From assembly GCA_009929845.1 (NCBI GenBank), contig RZZM01000008.1, positions 1-39,421 of the forward strand: DNA of 39,421 nucleotides, given 5' to 3'. The position numbers and the translations under genes are program-made. Below the pieces are notes generated by a model, which was given only the letters and a program-made list of their open reading frames with translations, made no database searches and was not told the origin of the DNA. The stretch comes from Spartobacteria bacterium. Lineage in GTDB: Bacteria > Verrucomicrobiota > Kiritimatiellia > RZYC01. Of this stretch, positions 24,806 to 32,758 are shown piece by piece (the stretch's first letter is position 1; every line of letters starts with the position of its first letter).

Positions 24806-27415
24806 TTGGGATATTGTCTCAAAAAGCAATGGGTAGATTATGTCTGTCAATATGGACATTATCGCAGGCGTCTAGTCCATCCGGGATCTTTTTCACTTTA
24901 TGCCGTTTGCAAGGAAGGTTGCGGTCAAATCCAAATGCCAGGATACTACACATTTACACAAACAGGCGTTTATACCTTTATTTTACAAGCCCATGTAAGC
25001 GACCATGATGTATGTAGAACAGATATTGCCATAAGCAAAACATACTATATTTTCTGCGTATTGTTTGTGGACATACAGCAGGATGAAATATCCCATTGTC
25101 ATAGCGAAGATGCGGTCGTCACACTTCATCTTACAGGGAGTAGCTTTTCTCCTGGCGGCTATAGCTGGAGCGCCAGTCCGGCGGGACTGTCCGGCAGCGG
25201 GAATACGGCTACTCTTATTGAGCAGAAAACAGCCAGCAGCGCCTACCAGGACGAAGTCATCAGGGTCAGACTCGACTCGGAAGGTTGCGAAGGGGAGGAG
25301 CCCTTTACGGTTGTGCGGATTGATATCGAAATGCAGGGTTTGCCTGAAAGTTTGGAAGAATCCGAAGGCGCCTTTGTCGTATTGAATGCGAATGACGACA
25401 ATGGCAACGGCCAACCCGACAACACCGAAAACAATGTCGCAAACGAAAAAGATCTCGTTCCGGTCACAATCACCCTTTACCCCGGCGATCTCCCCGGCGC
25501 GGACCTGGTTTCCATTGCGGACTATGCCAATCTATATGAAGATGATCATAAACAAACACCCGCCCAGGCCAGCTACCCGGCCTCACAATTCCCCCTGACC
25601 CTCTGGTACGAGGGCAAAACCCTGTCCACCGCCCCGCGCGACCAGGAGATCACCGTCACCCATAACCGGAGCGGGGCCCGGGATAAGGTGAAGGTAACCA
25701 TATTCTCTCCTAGACTTGTTCCCGACTGGAATCACGACAAGAAAATCGACTCTTCAGATGAGAACCAGGCCACATGTTCAAATCCTTTCCGGTTCTGGAT
25801 CAATGATGATGATGACCAAACCGCAGACAGCGGGAATGACATTCCGGGAGAAGGTTCGTCGGATTCAGGTAATAACCAGATTGACAGCGTGCGTGACCTG
25901 ATTGATTTCTTCCCGGTCTTTGTCGACCTCAAGGACACCCTGGACCTTCTCGGGACGACCGACTTTACCTATGCCCTGCAGTACTATCTTGGCGGCATTG
26001 GTTTTGTGTATACCGGCCTGACGCCCGCAAATGCAGGGGATTATCTGTCCGACTGTACAACCGCCGAGAACTTGGCGGGAGAGACAGTCAACACTATCAG
26101 CGGCTTCGGAAATGGCTTCACGTTAGACTCGGCCTTTTTGTCGGATATACAGAATAACGGCAAGGGCATTATCCTCGTCGAGGCAGACGCTTCGAGTGCT
26201 GACCCGCTCGTACTCAATGTCATCGATTCCAGCGACAACATTATCTGTTCTGTAAACCTCGAACTTAGCATCTCTGGGGTCGAGGACATGTACCGGCACG
26301 TAAACCTCCGCCCTGATGGAGATGGACGGGCGACACAGACCGGAGAGCCACCCAATTATCCGGATTCATTGGCGCCGAACGGCAAAAACGTATTCTTCCT
26401 GCATGGGTTTAGTACCGACGGAGCGGGGGCAAGGGGTTGGCATGCTGAAGTCTTTAAGCGCATGTATTGGGCGGGTTCAAATGCCAAGTTCTGGGGCGTG
26501 ACTTGGGAAGGTGATTTGGGATTGTTCAATGCGCTGAATTATCAGGAGGATGTGGCGAACTGTTTCCTGGTGGCCTCCAATCTCTATGAAGCAATCAACC
26601 GTGTCCCGAACAAAACTGTCATGGCTCATAGCTTAGGCAACATGGTGGTGTCCGCGGCTATCGAGGATTATGGCCTGAGCGTGGATAACTACTTCATGCT
26701 AAACGCGGCAGTAGCCATCGAAGCGTATGATCAAGCGGAGTTCGACACGTCCACAACAGGCAACCACATGGTGCATACGGACTGGTCTGGATACGACACG
26801 AACACTTGGAGTGCCACTTGGCACAAGCTCTTCACCGCGCCGGATGACCGAGAAAAGCTCACATGGAAAAACCGTTTTGATTCGGCTCTGAACAATGCCT
26901 ACAATTTCTATTCCACGGGTGATGAAATCTTTGAATTATATCCCGGCACGCCGGATTCTTTTTCTGGCGGGTTGTTTCATCTTGAGCAATACGCCTGGCA
27001 TAAGCAGGAAATATTCAAGGGTCGGTTCGGGTTGGGCTCGACTGATGAGGCAGGTTGGGGGTTCAGTGGAGAGTACACCGAGGCCGAAGCCAACGCGGCT
27101 ACGCCCGACAATCTCCGCACCAACGTGGTCTTCCGCCAGGAACCAGCGGAGATGTTTTCCTCGAACATCGTGCAGCAGACGCAGAACGAAATCCTGGGGC
27201 TAGGCATTCCGGCTCTGTCGGGAGCGTTGGGTCGCAATGGTATAAATCTTCCGGGCTGGATAAATAACTATGACATGGACGCCAACAAGCCGTCTGGCTA
27301 TCCGAGAACAGGATACTATGCCAATCGCTGGTTGCATAGTGACCTGAAGAATATGGCGTACCCATACACGTACAACCTTTTTGAGAAGCTTGTTTTGGAA
27401 GGAGCATTGGAATGA
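24806..27415 (+). CDS. Large alpha/beta-hydrolase (putative secreted esterase/effector), 5' end uncertain
   Basis: 869 residues from a TTG at 24806. The N-terminal ~550 residues are Ig/PKD-like, with segments such as FSPGGYSWSASPAGLSGSGN, an Asp/Asn-rich NDDNGNGQPDNTENN calcium-loop-like stretch, and beta-rich linkers. The C-terminal third is a serine hydrolase: oxyanion-type FLHGFS at H533-G534, nucleophile elbow AHSLGN with Ser609, probable acid Asp706 (STGDEIF) and a His at 725 or 732. Such multi-domain hydrolases are normally exported, yet no signal peptide is seen. Stops interrupt the frame upstream, so the gene may be 5'-truncated or frameshifted. Its stop overlaps the ATG of the next gene (ATGA), so the two are translated as a pair. 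Substrate unknown; lipase/esterase activity is inference. Confidence 0.7.
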   Translation: MGYCLKKQWVDYVCQYGHYRRRLVHPGSFSLYAVCKEGCGQIQMPGYYTFTQTGVYTFILQAHVSDHDVCRTDIAISKTYYIFCVLFVDIQQDEISHCHSEDAVVTLHLTGSSFSPGGYSWSASPAGLSGSGNTATLIEQKTASSAYQDEVIRVRLDSEGCEGEEPFTVVRIDIEMQGLPESLEESEGAFVVLNANDDNGNGQPDNTENNVANEKDLVPVTITLYPGDLPGADLVSIADYANLYEDDHKQTPAQASYPASQFPLTLWYEGKTLSTAPRDQEITVTHNRSGARDKVKVTIFSPRLVPDWNHDKKIDSSDENQATCSNPFRFWINDDDDQTADSGNDIPGEGSSDSGNNQIDSVRDLIDFFPVFVDLKDTLDLLGTTDFTYALQYYLGGIGFVYTGLTPANAGDYLSDCTTAENLAGETVNTISGFGNGFTLDSAFLSDIQNNGKGIILVEADASSADPLVLNVIDSSDNIICSVNLELSISGVEDMYRHVNLRPDGDGRATQTGEPPNYPDSLAPNGKNVFFLHGFSTDGAGARGWHAEVFKRMYWAGSNAKFWGVTWEGDLGLFNALNYQEDVANCFLVASNLYEAINRVPNKTVMAHSLGNMVVSAAIEDYGLSVDNYFMLNAAVAIEAYDQAEFDTSTTGNHMVHTDWSGYDTNTWSATWHKLFTAPDDREKLTWKNRFDSALNNAYNFYSTGDEIFELYPGTPDSFSGGLFHLEQYAWHKQEIFKGRFGLGSTDEAGWGFSGEYTEAEANAATPDNLRTNVVFRQEPAEMFSSNIVQQTQNEILGLGIPALSGALGRNGINLPGWINNYDMDANKPSGYPRTGYYANRWLHSDLKNMAYPYTYNLFEKLVLEGALE

Positions 27416-28407
27416 AGTTTAAGAATTGCATATGGTTGATGATGGTTGCTGGAATGATAACATCCAGCCTAGAGGCAGCTTCTCCTGAACTAAAAAAGGC
27501 CAGGAGCTATGGAGCACAGGGCAAAGTGACTCTTCGTGTGGTTGATGATTTGGGTAACGCTGTTACTAATGCGTTTATCGATGCAGCCTTAAAGTTTTCG
27601 GATACTCGTGACGGCTTCACTTCACATGAGGGATACACAGACACAAACGGGACGTTCGAAGTTGAAGGGAAAGTCAAATCTGACATGGTGTACACGGTCA
27701 CAAAGAGTGGCTATTACAAAACAATAGGTCGATATTGGTTTTATAGCTGGGAAAAAGGAGATGTTCAAAATGGCCGCTGGCTACCATGGAATCCAGTTGT
27801 TGAGGTGGTTCTTAAGCCGAAGAAAAATCCTATTCCAATGTACGCGAAGCGTGTTCATGTTGAAATTCCGGGACAAAATCAACCGATTGGATTTGATATG
27901 GAGAAAGGAGACTGGGTGTCTCCTCATGGAAAAGGTCTAGTCGCTGACGTATATATTAACTACTCCCTGAAGCAACAGGACTTATGGACGGGTGATGAGC
28001 GATTCGAGATGTCGAATACAAATCTGCTGTGCGGCGTCCAGGAACTAAATGCTGACATGTTCAGCGCATTTAGGTCTGTATACGATGCTCCGTTGACGGG
28101 CTATGTCGAGTCTTTGAAGTACGTCTTGAACAGAACCAAGACAACAATTATCGAAGAAAAGAAGTTGAGCGATTCCAACTATATCGTGTTTAGATCCCGT
28201 GCCGCCGTTGATGAGGATGGACGGCTTGAGCGTGCAAACTACGGAAAGGTATATCCCCCAATAAAACATGGGCGGCAGCGTGGCACGGACAGCATGGTGC
28301 TTATTTACTACTTCAACCCCACACCGAACGACCGGAATCTTGAGTTCGACCTGGATAGGAATCTCTTCAAGTATCTTTCCTCGCGTGAGCAAGTTGTGGA
28401 GCCGTAG
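27412..28407 (+). CDS. Exported partner protein of the hydrolase, copy 1
   Basis: A 331-residue protein with a signal peptide (residues 1-~23, ending SLEAA). Residues ~35-105 resemble a carboxypeptidase-regulatory/Ig-like beta-sandwich: VVDDLGNAVTNAFI, TDTNGTFEVEG, YTVTKSGYYKT. The rest is unrecognised but strongly shared with the gene at 30558: WxPWNPxxxxVxKPxxNPxPxYA, PIGFD, KGDWxxPxGxG and the C-terminal motif PTPNDRNLEFD. It starts on the ATGA overlap with the hydrolase stop, with AAGGAG 8 bases upstream. Co-translation with a hydrolase and independent retention in a second copy suggest an inhibitor, immunity or chaperone role (inference). Confidence 0.75.
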   Translation: MKFKNCIWLMMVAGMITSSLEAASPELKKARSYGAQGKVTLRVVDDLGNAVTNAFIDAALKFSDTRDGFTSHEGYTDTNGTFEVEGKVKSDMVYTVTKSGYYKTIGRYWFYSWEKGDVQNGRWLPWNPVVEVVLKPKKNPIPMYAKRVHVEIPGQNQPIGFDMEKGDWVSPHGKGLVADVYINYSLKQQDLWTGDERFEMSNTNLLCGVQELNADMFSAFRSVYDAPLTGYVESLKYVLNRTKTTIIEEKKLSDSNYIVFRSRAAVDEDGRLERANYGKVYPPIKHGRQRGTDSMVLIYYFNPTPNDRNLEFDLDRNLFKYLSSREQVVEP

Positions 28408-28410
28408 AGG

Positions 28411-28746
28411 ATGATTAAATGGCGTATCGGCTTTATCGGCGTCTTGCTCACGATGCCCATTCTTGTGACAGGTTGCGCGACGGTTATCGTTCGCAGCAGT
28501 CCTCACGAAATCGCTCCCGGACCATATCCCGCAACACGATTTGATTTAGCGTTTACCAAGGAGTATGTGTCTCGGGATACGCGTAACGCATGGACAGGCG
28601 ATAGTGTTCGCTTTCGTGACCGAGCAGGTGTTTTGACCCTGTGTGTGTTGGATATTCCCTTTTCCCTTGTGACGGACACAGTTCTATTACCTGTTGACCT
28701 TTTCACATGGGACCGCCCATACCCCCCGCAAGAGTCCCGCCAGTAA
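28411..28746 (+). CDS. YceK/YidQ-type lipoprotein
   Basis: A 111-residue lipoprotein. The N-terminal hydrophobic segment ends in a lipobox VTGC, giving acylation at Cys22. The mature part has the YPATRFD segment and the Pro- and Leu-rich IPFSLVTDTVLLPVDLF segment typical of the YceK/YidQ family of small envelope lipoproteins, whose function is poorly known. It starts three bases after the partner gene and is the third gene of that transcription unit. In the second copy of the cassette no lipoprotein follows. A short hairpin overlaps its stop codon. Confidence 0.72.
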   Translation: MIKWRIGFIGVLLTMPILVTGCATVIVRSSPHEIAPGPYPATRFDLAFTKEYVSRDTRNAWTGDSVRFRDRAGVLTLCVLDIPFSLVTDTVLLPVDLFTWDRPYPPQESRQ

Positions 28747-28753
28747 AACTGGC
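28739..28753 (+). terminator. Small hairpin over the lipoprotein stop
   Basis: GCCAGT-AAA-ACTGGC, a 6-bp stem containing the TAA stop. No U-tract follows, so a terminator role is only a possibility. Confidence 0.35.
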
Positions 28754-29369
28754 AGGCCTCTTGCTAACCACCCCGCTGCCGCGTGATGCGTACGCCCTTA
28801 ACGGTTGCGCGGGCACGTCGACCGATGACGATAAACCGACGCGCACAGTGCTCGCGCTATGACGCTACGCTGATGCGGACTCGCTCCAGCAGAGAGTCCG
28901 CCGAAGTATCGGCGAACTCACTGCTTCCGCTCAATGTCGGGCCGCTACGGGATGCGGCTTTGAATGAACCAAGCGTTTACCGTGATGCCAACGTCCGCAG
29001 CGCCAAGCCGTGCGTGGCCGCGCCTGAATCCGGCGCACACGATGCGTGCGCCGACCGGGCAACGTCGCATAATGCTGCATTATGCGTTCGTTCGGTCGAA
29101 GACTCCCTCACACGTTGCCCTTTCAGGCGCACCCCCGCATGGCCTCCACTCGAAAATGTCCGGCTCCGGCTGTCGCCACACATTTTCGAGTTCCGGCCAC
29201 CCTTCGGGCTGCAACAGAAAGTCTTCTGTTCCCTTGGCGCTGCTTTGGGTGCATCCGACATGGTGGGTGATGTCGACGAACGCCGCAACCCTACGCGGCC
29301 CGAAGAGCGTCCTCCCGTTGGTCGGCCTTAGTCTTGACTCATCATCCCCCAATCAGCTACCTTCATCCC
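28747..29369. other. Highly structured non-coding stretch
   Basis: 623 bases without a credible gene; the frames spanning it are low-complexity and lack ribosome-binding sites. Inverted repeats: 28876-28882 with 28894-28900 (7 bp); 29031-29038 with 29046-29053 (8 bp); 29057-29065 with 29112-29120 (9 bp) enclosing the perfect palindrome 29066-29086 (10-bp arms); and 29148-29159 with 29180-29191 (12 bp). They are clustered within 29031-29191. A structured RNA, a recombination site or a remnant of mobile DNA are possible; I recognise no known family. Confidence 0.5.
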
Positions 29370-29663
29370 ATGAAAACGCTATTCCAGACCAGTATCAGTG
29401 GGCGGTTGTCCACGCTACCTGAAAAGCGATTTCTTATCAATTTTAGGGACATTACCGAGTTGAGTCGAACGCAACGATCACGCAAAATAACGAATGAATC
29501 ACCAAATACGAAAGGAAAATTCAAATGGATACTCACAATCGGCATGGACGCTTTTGGTCGTATTCTTGTCGTTGTTTACATGTGGCGAGGCGATAATATC
29601 CGCATCATCTCGGCACGAAAAGCAGAGCGGTCTGAGGTGAGACAATATGAAAGCGAATTATGA
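29370..29663 (+). CDS. brnT: BrnT-type ribonuclease toxin, N-terminus aberrant
   Basis: 97 residues from ATG 29370. The C-terminal half is clearly BrnT: LTIGMDAFGRILVVVY, GDNIRIISARKA, RRQYE-like VRQYESEL. BrnT is a RelE-fold mRNA-cleaving toxin neutralised by BrnA. The N-terminal half lacks the expected W-D---K---N--KHGI-F signature. Instead the +1 frame just upstream reads DQYQW, followed by a stop. A frameshift near 29415 that detached the first strand of the toxin is a plausible explanation. No Shine-Dalgarno precedes the ATG; TTGACT at 29334 could be a -35 element for a leaderless transcript. The 3' end overlaps brnA by 17 bases. Confidence 0.6.
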   Translation: MKTLFQTSISGRLSTLPEKRFLINFRDITELSRTQRSRKITNESPNTKGKFKWILTIGMDAFGRILVVVYMWRGDNIRIISARKAERSEVRQYESEL

Positions 29664-29901
29664 TTTCAGCAAAGCCCGGCGCGGTGCAGTAATCCCTGCC
29701 AAAGGCAGTAAAACAAGGATTACCATCAGGCTGGACTCCGATCTTGTTGAGTGGTTTAAATCCAAAGCAGAAGACCAGTGTGCCGGTAATTATCAAACAA
29801 TGCTCAATGACGCACTGCGCTCCTATACAGAGCAGCAAGACCAAAACCTTGAAACCCTTCTTCGCAAAGTGTTGCGTGAAGAGCTGAAAAAGGCATCATA
29901 A
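29647..29901 (+). CDS. brnA: BrnA-type antitoxin
   Basis: An 84-residue ribbon-helix-helix antitoxin. KARRGAVIPAKGSKTRITIRLDSDLVEWFKSKAE matches the BrnA core (KxRITIRLDxDxxEWFK), followed by NYQTMLNDALRSY. It binds BrnT and autoregulates the operon in known systems. It overlaps brnT, as usual for the pair, and is intact, unlike brnT, so it may survive as an orphan antitoxin. Confidence 0.85.
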   Translation: MKANYDFSKARRGAVIPAKGSKTRITIRLDSDLVEWFKSKAEDQCAGNYQTMLNDALRSYTEQQDQNLETLLRKVLREELKKAS

Positions 29902-30141
29902 AATTGCGAACCAGAGCCTGAAGCGTACGCGGACAAGCCGCGCCACTTAGGCTGACCGTTCAATGAAGAGAGATGAAGAGAAGCTTGGGCTGCGGGAAGA
30001 GAGATGAGGGGGCTCCGGAGACCCGGGCACGCGAGGCTCCGTACCCGCGCGTAGAAATGACTGGCGAGTGCGGATGGGCACAAATCATTTATTTTAGGCA
30101 CGGATAAGCGCGGATTTGTCACGACGGAGGAACGTAGGCAG

Positions 30142-30561
30142 ATGAAAAACCGGAGAATGAACCGCCAGAACGAGTCTTTTGGCCGAAAAATGACAATTAT
30201 CAAGTTCTCTGTCCCCGTAACTCCTGCTCAGGCTGAGCTGCTAACTGAGACTGAACTTAAAGCCAACTCTTTCTTTAAGTCATTCAATGTATTTGGGCTC
30301 TATGGCCCCAGTGGCAGCACTCTGGCTGCGGATTATACTATTCGTAGTAAATTGTTAGCTGAAGCTATTCCATCTACTTCACGTGCAGCAGGTCGTAATA
30401 TAATGTCTGGTTTCGGTATTGCCAACATTGACTTAATGCTTAGAAAAACCGGATGGCCCCGGTCAGACGCGAGCTGGTTACACAGCGATTTTAAAAATAT
30501 AGCTTACCTGCATGTTTATACATTTTATGATGATATGGTATCTAAAGGAGGATTGAAGTGA
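30142..30561 (+). pseudogene. C-terminal relic of a second hydrolase gene
   Basis: 139 codons, ending with a block homologous to the last ~110 residues of the hydrolase at 24806. RSKLLAEAIPSTSRAAGRN corresponds to QNEILGLGIPALSGALGRN, and WLHSDFKNIAYLHVYTFYDDMVSKGGLK to WLHSDLKNMAYPYTYNLFEKLVLEGALE. The whole catalytic region (HG, AHSLG, Asp) is absent. It nevertheless has an open frame, a GGAGGA ribosome-binding site and a GTGA overlap with the next gene, mirroring the ATGA overlap of the intact cassette. Either a decayed toxin/enzyme gene or a short protein kept for coupling translation of its partner. Confidence 0.65.
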
Positions 30562-31601
30562 GGAGCTGTTTTTTTGTTCTACTGTTTATAGGAATGTTAT
30601 CTAGTTCTGCCTTAGCAAATGAGCCGATTGCTCAAATGACATTCAAAGTTGTTGATGACTTTGGTAATGTGATAACAGGAGCTCCTGTTATTGTTAGTAC
30701 TTTTCTTCATTGGGTGCCAGGATCAGAAGCTGGCCGCAATGAGTATGAGAAGATGAATGGTGTTACAGACACAAACGGACTTGTCGTACTTTCGATTCCC
30801 AGTAAAACAGGCTCTATCCGTTATTCTGTTTTAGCTGAAGGAACTTATTTTGAGAACATGAATAAAATGAAATTTGATGATAATGTTTATTATCGCGACA
30901 ACGGGGGGACATTCATTTTTACAAATCAGATCTCTGATAAATGGCAACCATGGAATCCCATCATTGATTTAGTTGTAAAACCGGTTATTAATCCCGTTCC
31001 TGTATATGCATTAGCCTATGGTACGGATTGGCAACAACACAAAGTTCCTGAGTATAATAAGCCTATAGGTTTTGACTTAATGAAAGGGGATTGGTTACCT
31101 CCATATGGAGACGGGGTAACTGCTGATTTTATTATGACTCTAAAATGTAACCTTGGAGGATTAACATCAAGTAGATATCAAATCTTTGATGCAACTTTGA
31201 TGATTGATTTTCCTAATGACGGTGATGGTATTCAATCGGTGTATTCAAATCCTCGGGAAGGAAGCGTTTTACGATTAGCCAGATATGCACCTGAAACAGG
31301 CTATGAAACAAATTGGACAATGACTACATATAAACATGAAGATGAAGGTCTTCATGAAATTCGTGAAGACCAGAATTATATCTTTCGAGTACGAACAAAA
31401 AAAGATGAGACAGGCAACTTCACTTCAGCATTATATGGAAAAATATATGGGATGATAGATTATGAGATACGTCCAACAGGTAATCACCTTCAGTTTATGT
31501 ATTATCTTAATCCTACACCCAACGATAGGAATCTAGAGTTTGACCCTTCTCAGAATCATCTGAAAAATTTAAGTACAATTGAAAGACCCAAAGAGCCATA
31601 A
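30558..31601 (+). CDS. Exported partner protein of the hydrolase, copy 2
   Basis: A 347-residue protein starting at GTG 30558 behind a strong AAAGGAGG site. Signal peptide 1-~20 ends SALAN. It is a diverged paralogue of the 27412 gene: VVDDFGNVITGAPV, TDTNG, KWQPWNPIIDLVVKPVINPVPVYALA, PIGFDLMKGDWLPPYGDG and PTPNDRNLEFD. Its DNA is far more A+T-rich than copy 1 (roughly one-third G+C in sampled lines), so it was not made by a recent local duplication but acquired separately. It is complete although the hydrolase before it is reduced to its tail. Confidence 0.75.
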   Translation: MRSCFFVLLFIGMLSSSALANEPIAQMTFKVVDDFGNVITGAPVIVSTFLHWVPGSEAGRNEYEKMNGVTDTNGLVVLSIPSKTGSIRYSVLAEGTYFENMNKMKFDDNVYYRDNGGTFIFTNQISDKWQPWNPIIDLVVKPVINPVPVYALAYGTDWQQHKVPEYNKPIGFDLMKGDWLPPYGDGVTADFIMTLKCNLGGLTSSRYQIFDATLMIDFPNDGDGIQSVYSNPREGSVLRLARYAPETGYETNWTMTTYKHEDEGLHEIREDQNYIFRVRTKKDETGNFTSALYGKIYGMIDYEIRPTGNHLQFMYYLNPTPNDRNLEFDPSQNHLKNLSTIERPKEP

Positions 31602-31652
31602 ACCTACATAACCAAACTGGCGGTATTGTTCATTATTGGAATCAGGCAGCAA

Positions 31653-32201
31653 ATGAATGCTGAACAAAATATCGAGCAAATAGACAAAGAGGATGATGTA
31701 CTAACGCATCAATATTGGGCTGTCGCTTTTGTTGATATTCTTGGGCAGAAAAACTACTTAAAATCGATCAACTTTATTCCTGAGCAATCAAACGAAGAGC
31801 AAGTGCGTTTATTTACTGAATGGATAAAGAAAGTTTACGGAGCAGTTGAACATATTCATGACTCCTTTCAGAACTGGCCCAACCAGAATAAGGACCCCAA
31901 AAACAATCCTTTATTCAAAGATCTGACAGAGGAGGAACTTGCTGTAGCAAGGACATTTAAAACAACAACTTTTCAATTTCAAAGGTTTTCAGATGGTCTT
32001 GTCGTATTCATATCATTAGCTGACTGTAAGGAAACTTCACCAATAGCAGCTATTTTTTCACTATTTTCTGCATGTGCATCAGTCTTATTATGTTCATTAG
32101 CTGGCGGAACTCCCATTAGAGGAAGTATTGATGTCGGTACTGGCGTAGAGATGAAGAAGAAGAATGAATTATATGGTCCTGTCATGGCACATGCAGGGTA
32201 G
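31653..32201 (+). CDS. Truncated nucleotide-cyclase-like protein
   Basis: 182 residues from ATG 31653. The layout is AVAFVDILG with D28 near the N-terminus, RFSDGLVVFI with D114, PIRGSIDVG with R156, and YGPVMAHAG at the end. This resembles soluble proteins of class III nucleotide-cyclase fold, in which the two Asp bind metal, including the pyrimidine cyclases of Pycsar antiphage systems (inference). Related proteins continue after the YGP-A motif for tens of residues. Here the frame stops exactly where non-coding repeat DNA begins, so the C-terminus has been lost. The A+T-rich composition matches the preceding gene. No effector gene follows. Function uncertain; a pseudogene is possible. Confidence 0.5.
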   Translation: MNAEQNIEQIDKEDDVLTHQYWAVAFVDILGQKNYLKSINFIPEQSNEEQVRLFTEWIKKVYGAVEHIHDSFQNWPNQNKDPKNNPLFKDLTEEELAVARTFKTTTFQFQRFSDGLVVFISLADCKETSPIAAIFSLFSACASVLLCSLAGGTPIRGSIDVGTGVEMKKKNELYGPVMAHAG

Positions 32202-32485
32202 CGTCGCTTTCGCGCCACAGATGTCTGGGCTAACATCTGCAACCCCTTGGGGTTGGGGAGATTGCGGCACGGCTCGCCGTGCGCGGCAGGCTAAAGTTGT
32301 ACAACGAACGGGCAGGCTGACGCCTGTATAACAAACCTCTTCCACCGCTTGCAACCGCTTGAGTGTCCGGGTAATTTTCCAAACACGGCGTCTCTTCGGA
32401 AGTGGGTACCATCAAAAAATGACACCGCAGGCGGGGGGATTATGCGTGATGCCCTATGTAATCGTCGCCCAACCTCCGATTTTTT
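32202..32485. other. Repeat-filled gap including dispersed repeat copy 2
   Basis: The gap starts at the stop of the truncated cyclase-like gene. It holds short palindromes (CAACCCC-TT-GGGGTTG, GCACGGC-TC-GCCGTGC, CAGATGT...ACATCTG) and the dispersed repeat 32263-32402 that is also found at 4757-4872. No gene is visible. Confidence 0.65.
32263..32402. repeat. Dispersed intergenic repeat, copy 2
   Basis: Same order of blocks as 4757-4872, with an identical 22-base block at 32336-32357 and an extra insertion near 32308-32330 that contains CAGGCTGACGCCTG, itself palindromic. It marks the right edge of the A+T-rich accessory DNA. Confidence 0.7.
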
Positions 32486-32758
32486 TTACAAATTACAGGG
32501 GGAGTGGCCCGTGCGCAACATGGCCAGCGCATGAATGCGCTGTGTCTGTTTGGTTCGATGCAACAGTACAGCGTGTTGCGCCAGTTTCAAGGCCTTATCC
32601 GGTTCTGCAGATAAGCATGCAAGGGCCTGCAAACCGATATGCTCCGCCTTGTCGATAATATCAAAACAGGGTTGCAGATCGGCTTTGCAACGGGGACATT
32701 CGGCGGATGTCCTGCCATCCGCTTCCAGTTGTCGATGGCAAACCGGGCAATGAGTCAT
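32486..32758 (-). CDS. Small zinc-ribbon protein of the chaperone operon
   Basis: A 90-residue protein. CPVC (residues 4-7) and CPRCKADL (near 21) form a probable four-Cys zinc ribbon. The remainder is a predicted helical region (ALKLAQHAVLLHRTKQTQRIHALAML). Its ATG overlaps the TGA of the dnaK-like gene (ATGA), as at the other junctions of this operon, so it is made together with the chaperones. A zinc-containing domain is a known element of canonical DnaJ; here it could be a detached substrate-binding or docking module (inference). No homologue recognised. Confidence 0.7.
   Translation of the reverse strand: MTHCPVCHRQLEADGRTSAECPRCKADLQPCFDIIDKAEHIGLQALACLSAEPDKALKLAQHAVLLHRTKQTQRIHALAMLRTGHSPCNL

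Noticed and set aside
28783-29331. 182-residue frame through the structured gap
   Set aside because: No ribosome-binding site, odd composition, no recognisable motif, and it runs through several hairpins.
28747-29369. Integron attC sites around the lipoprotein and brnTA genes
   Set aside because: Strong inverted repeats exist, but the core sites GTTRRRY/RYYYAAC are not at the ends of the stems and no integrase is in the window.
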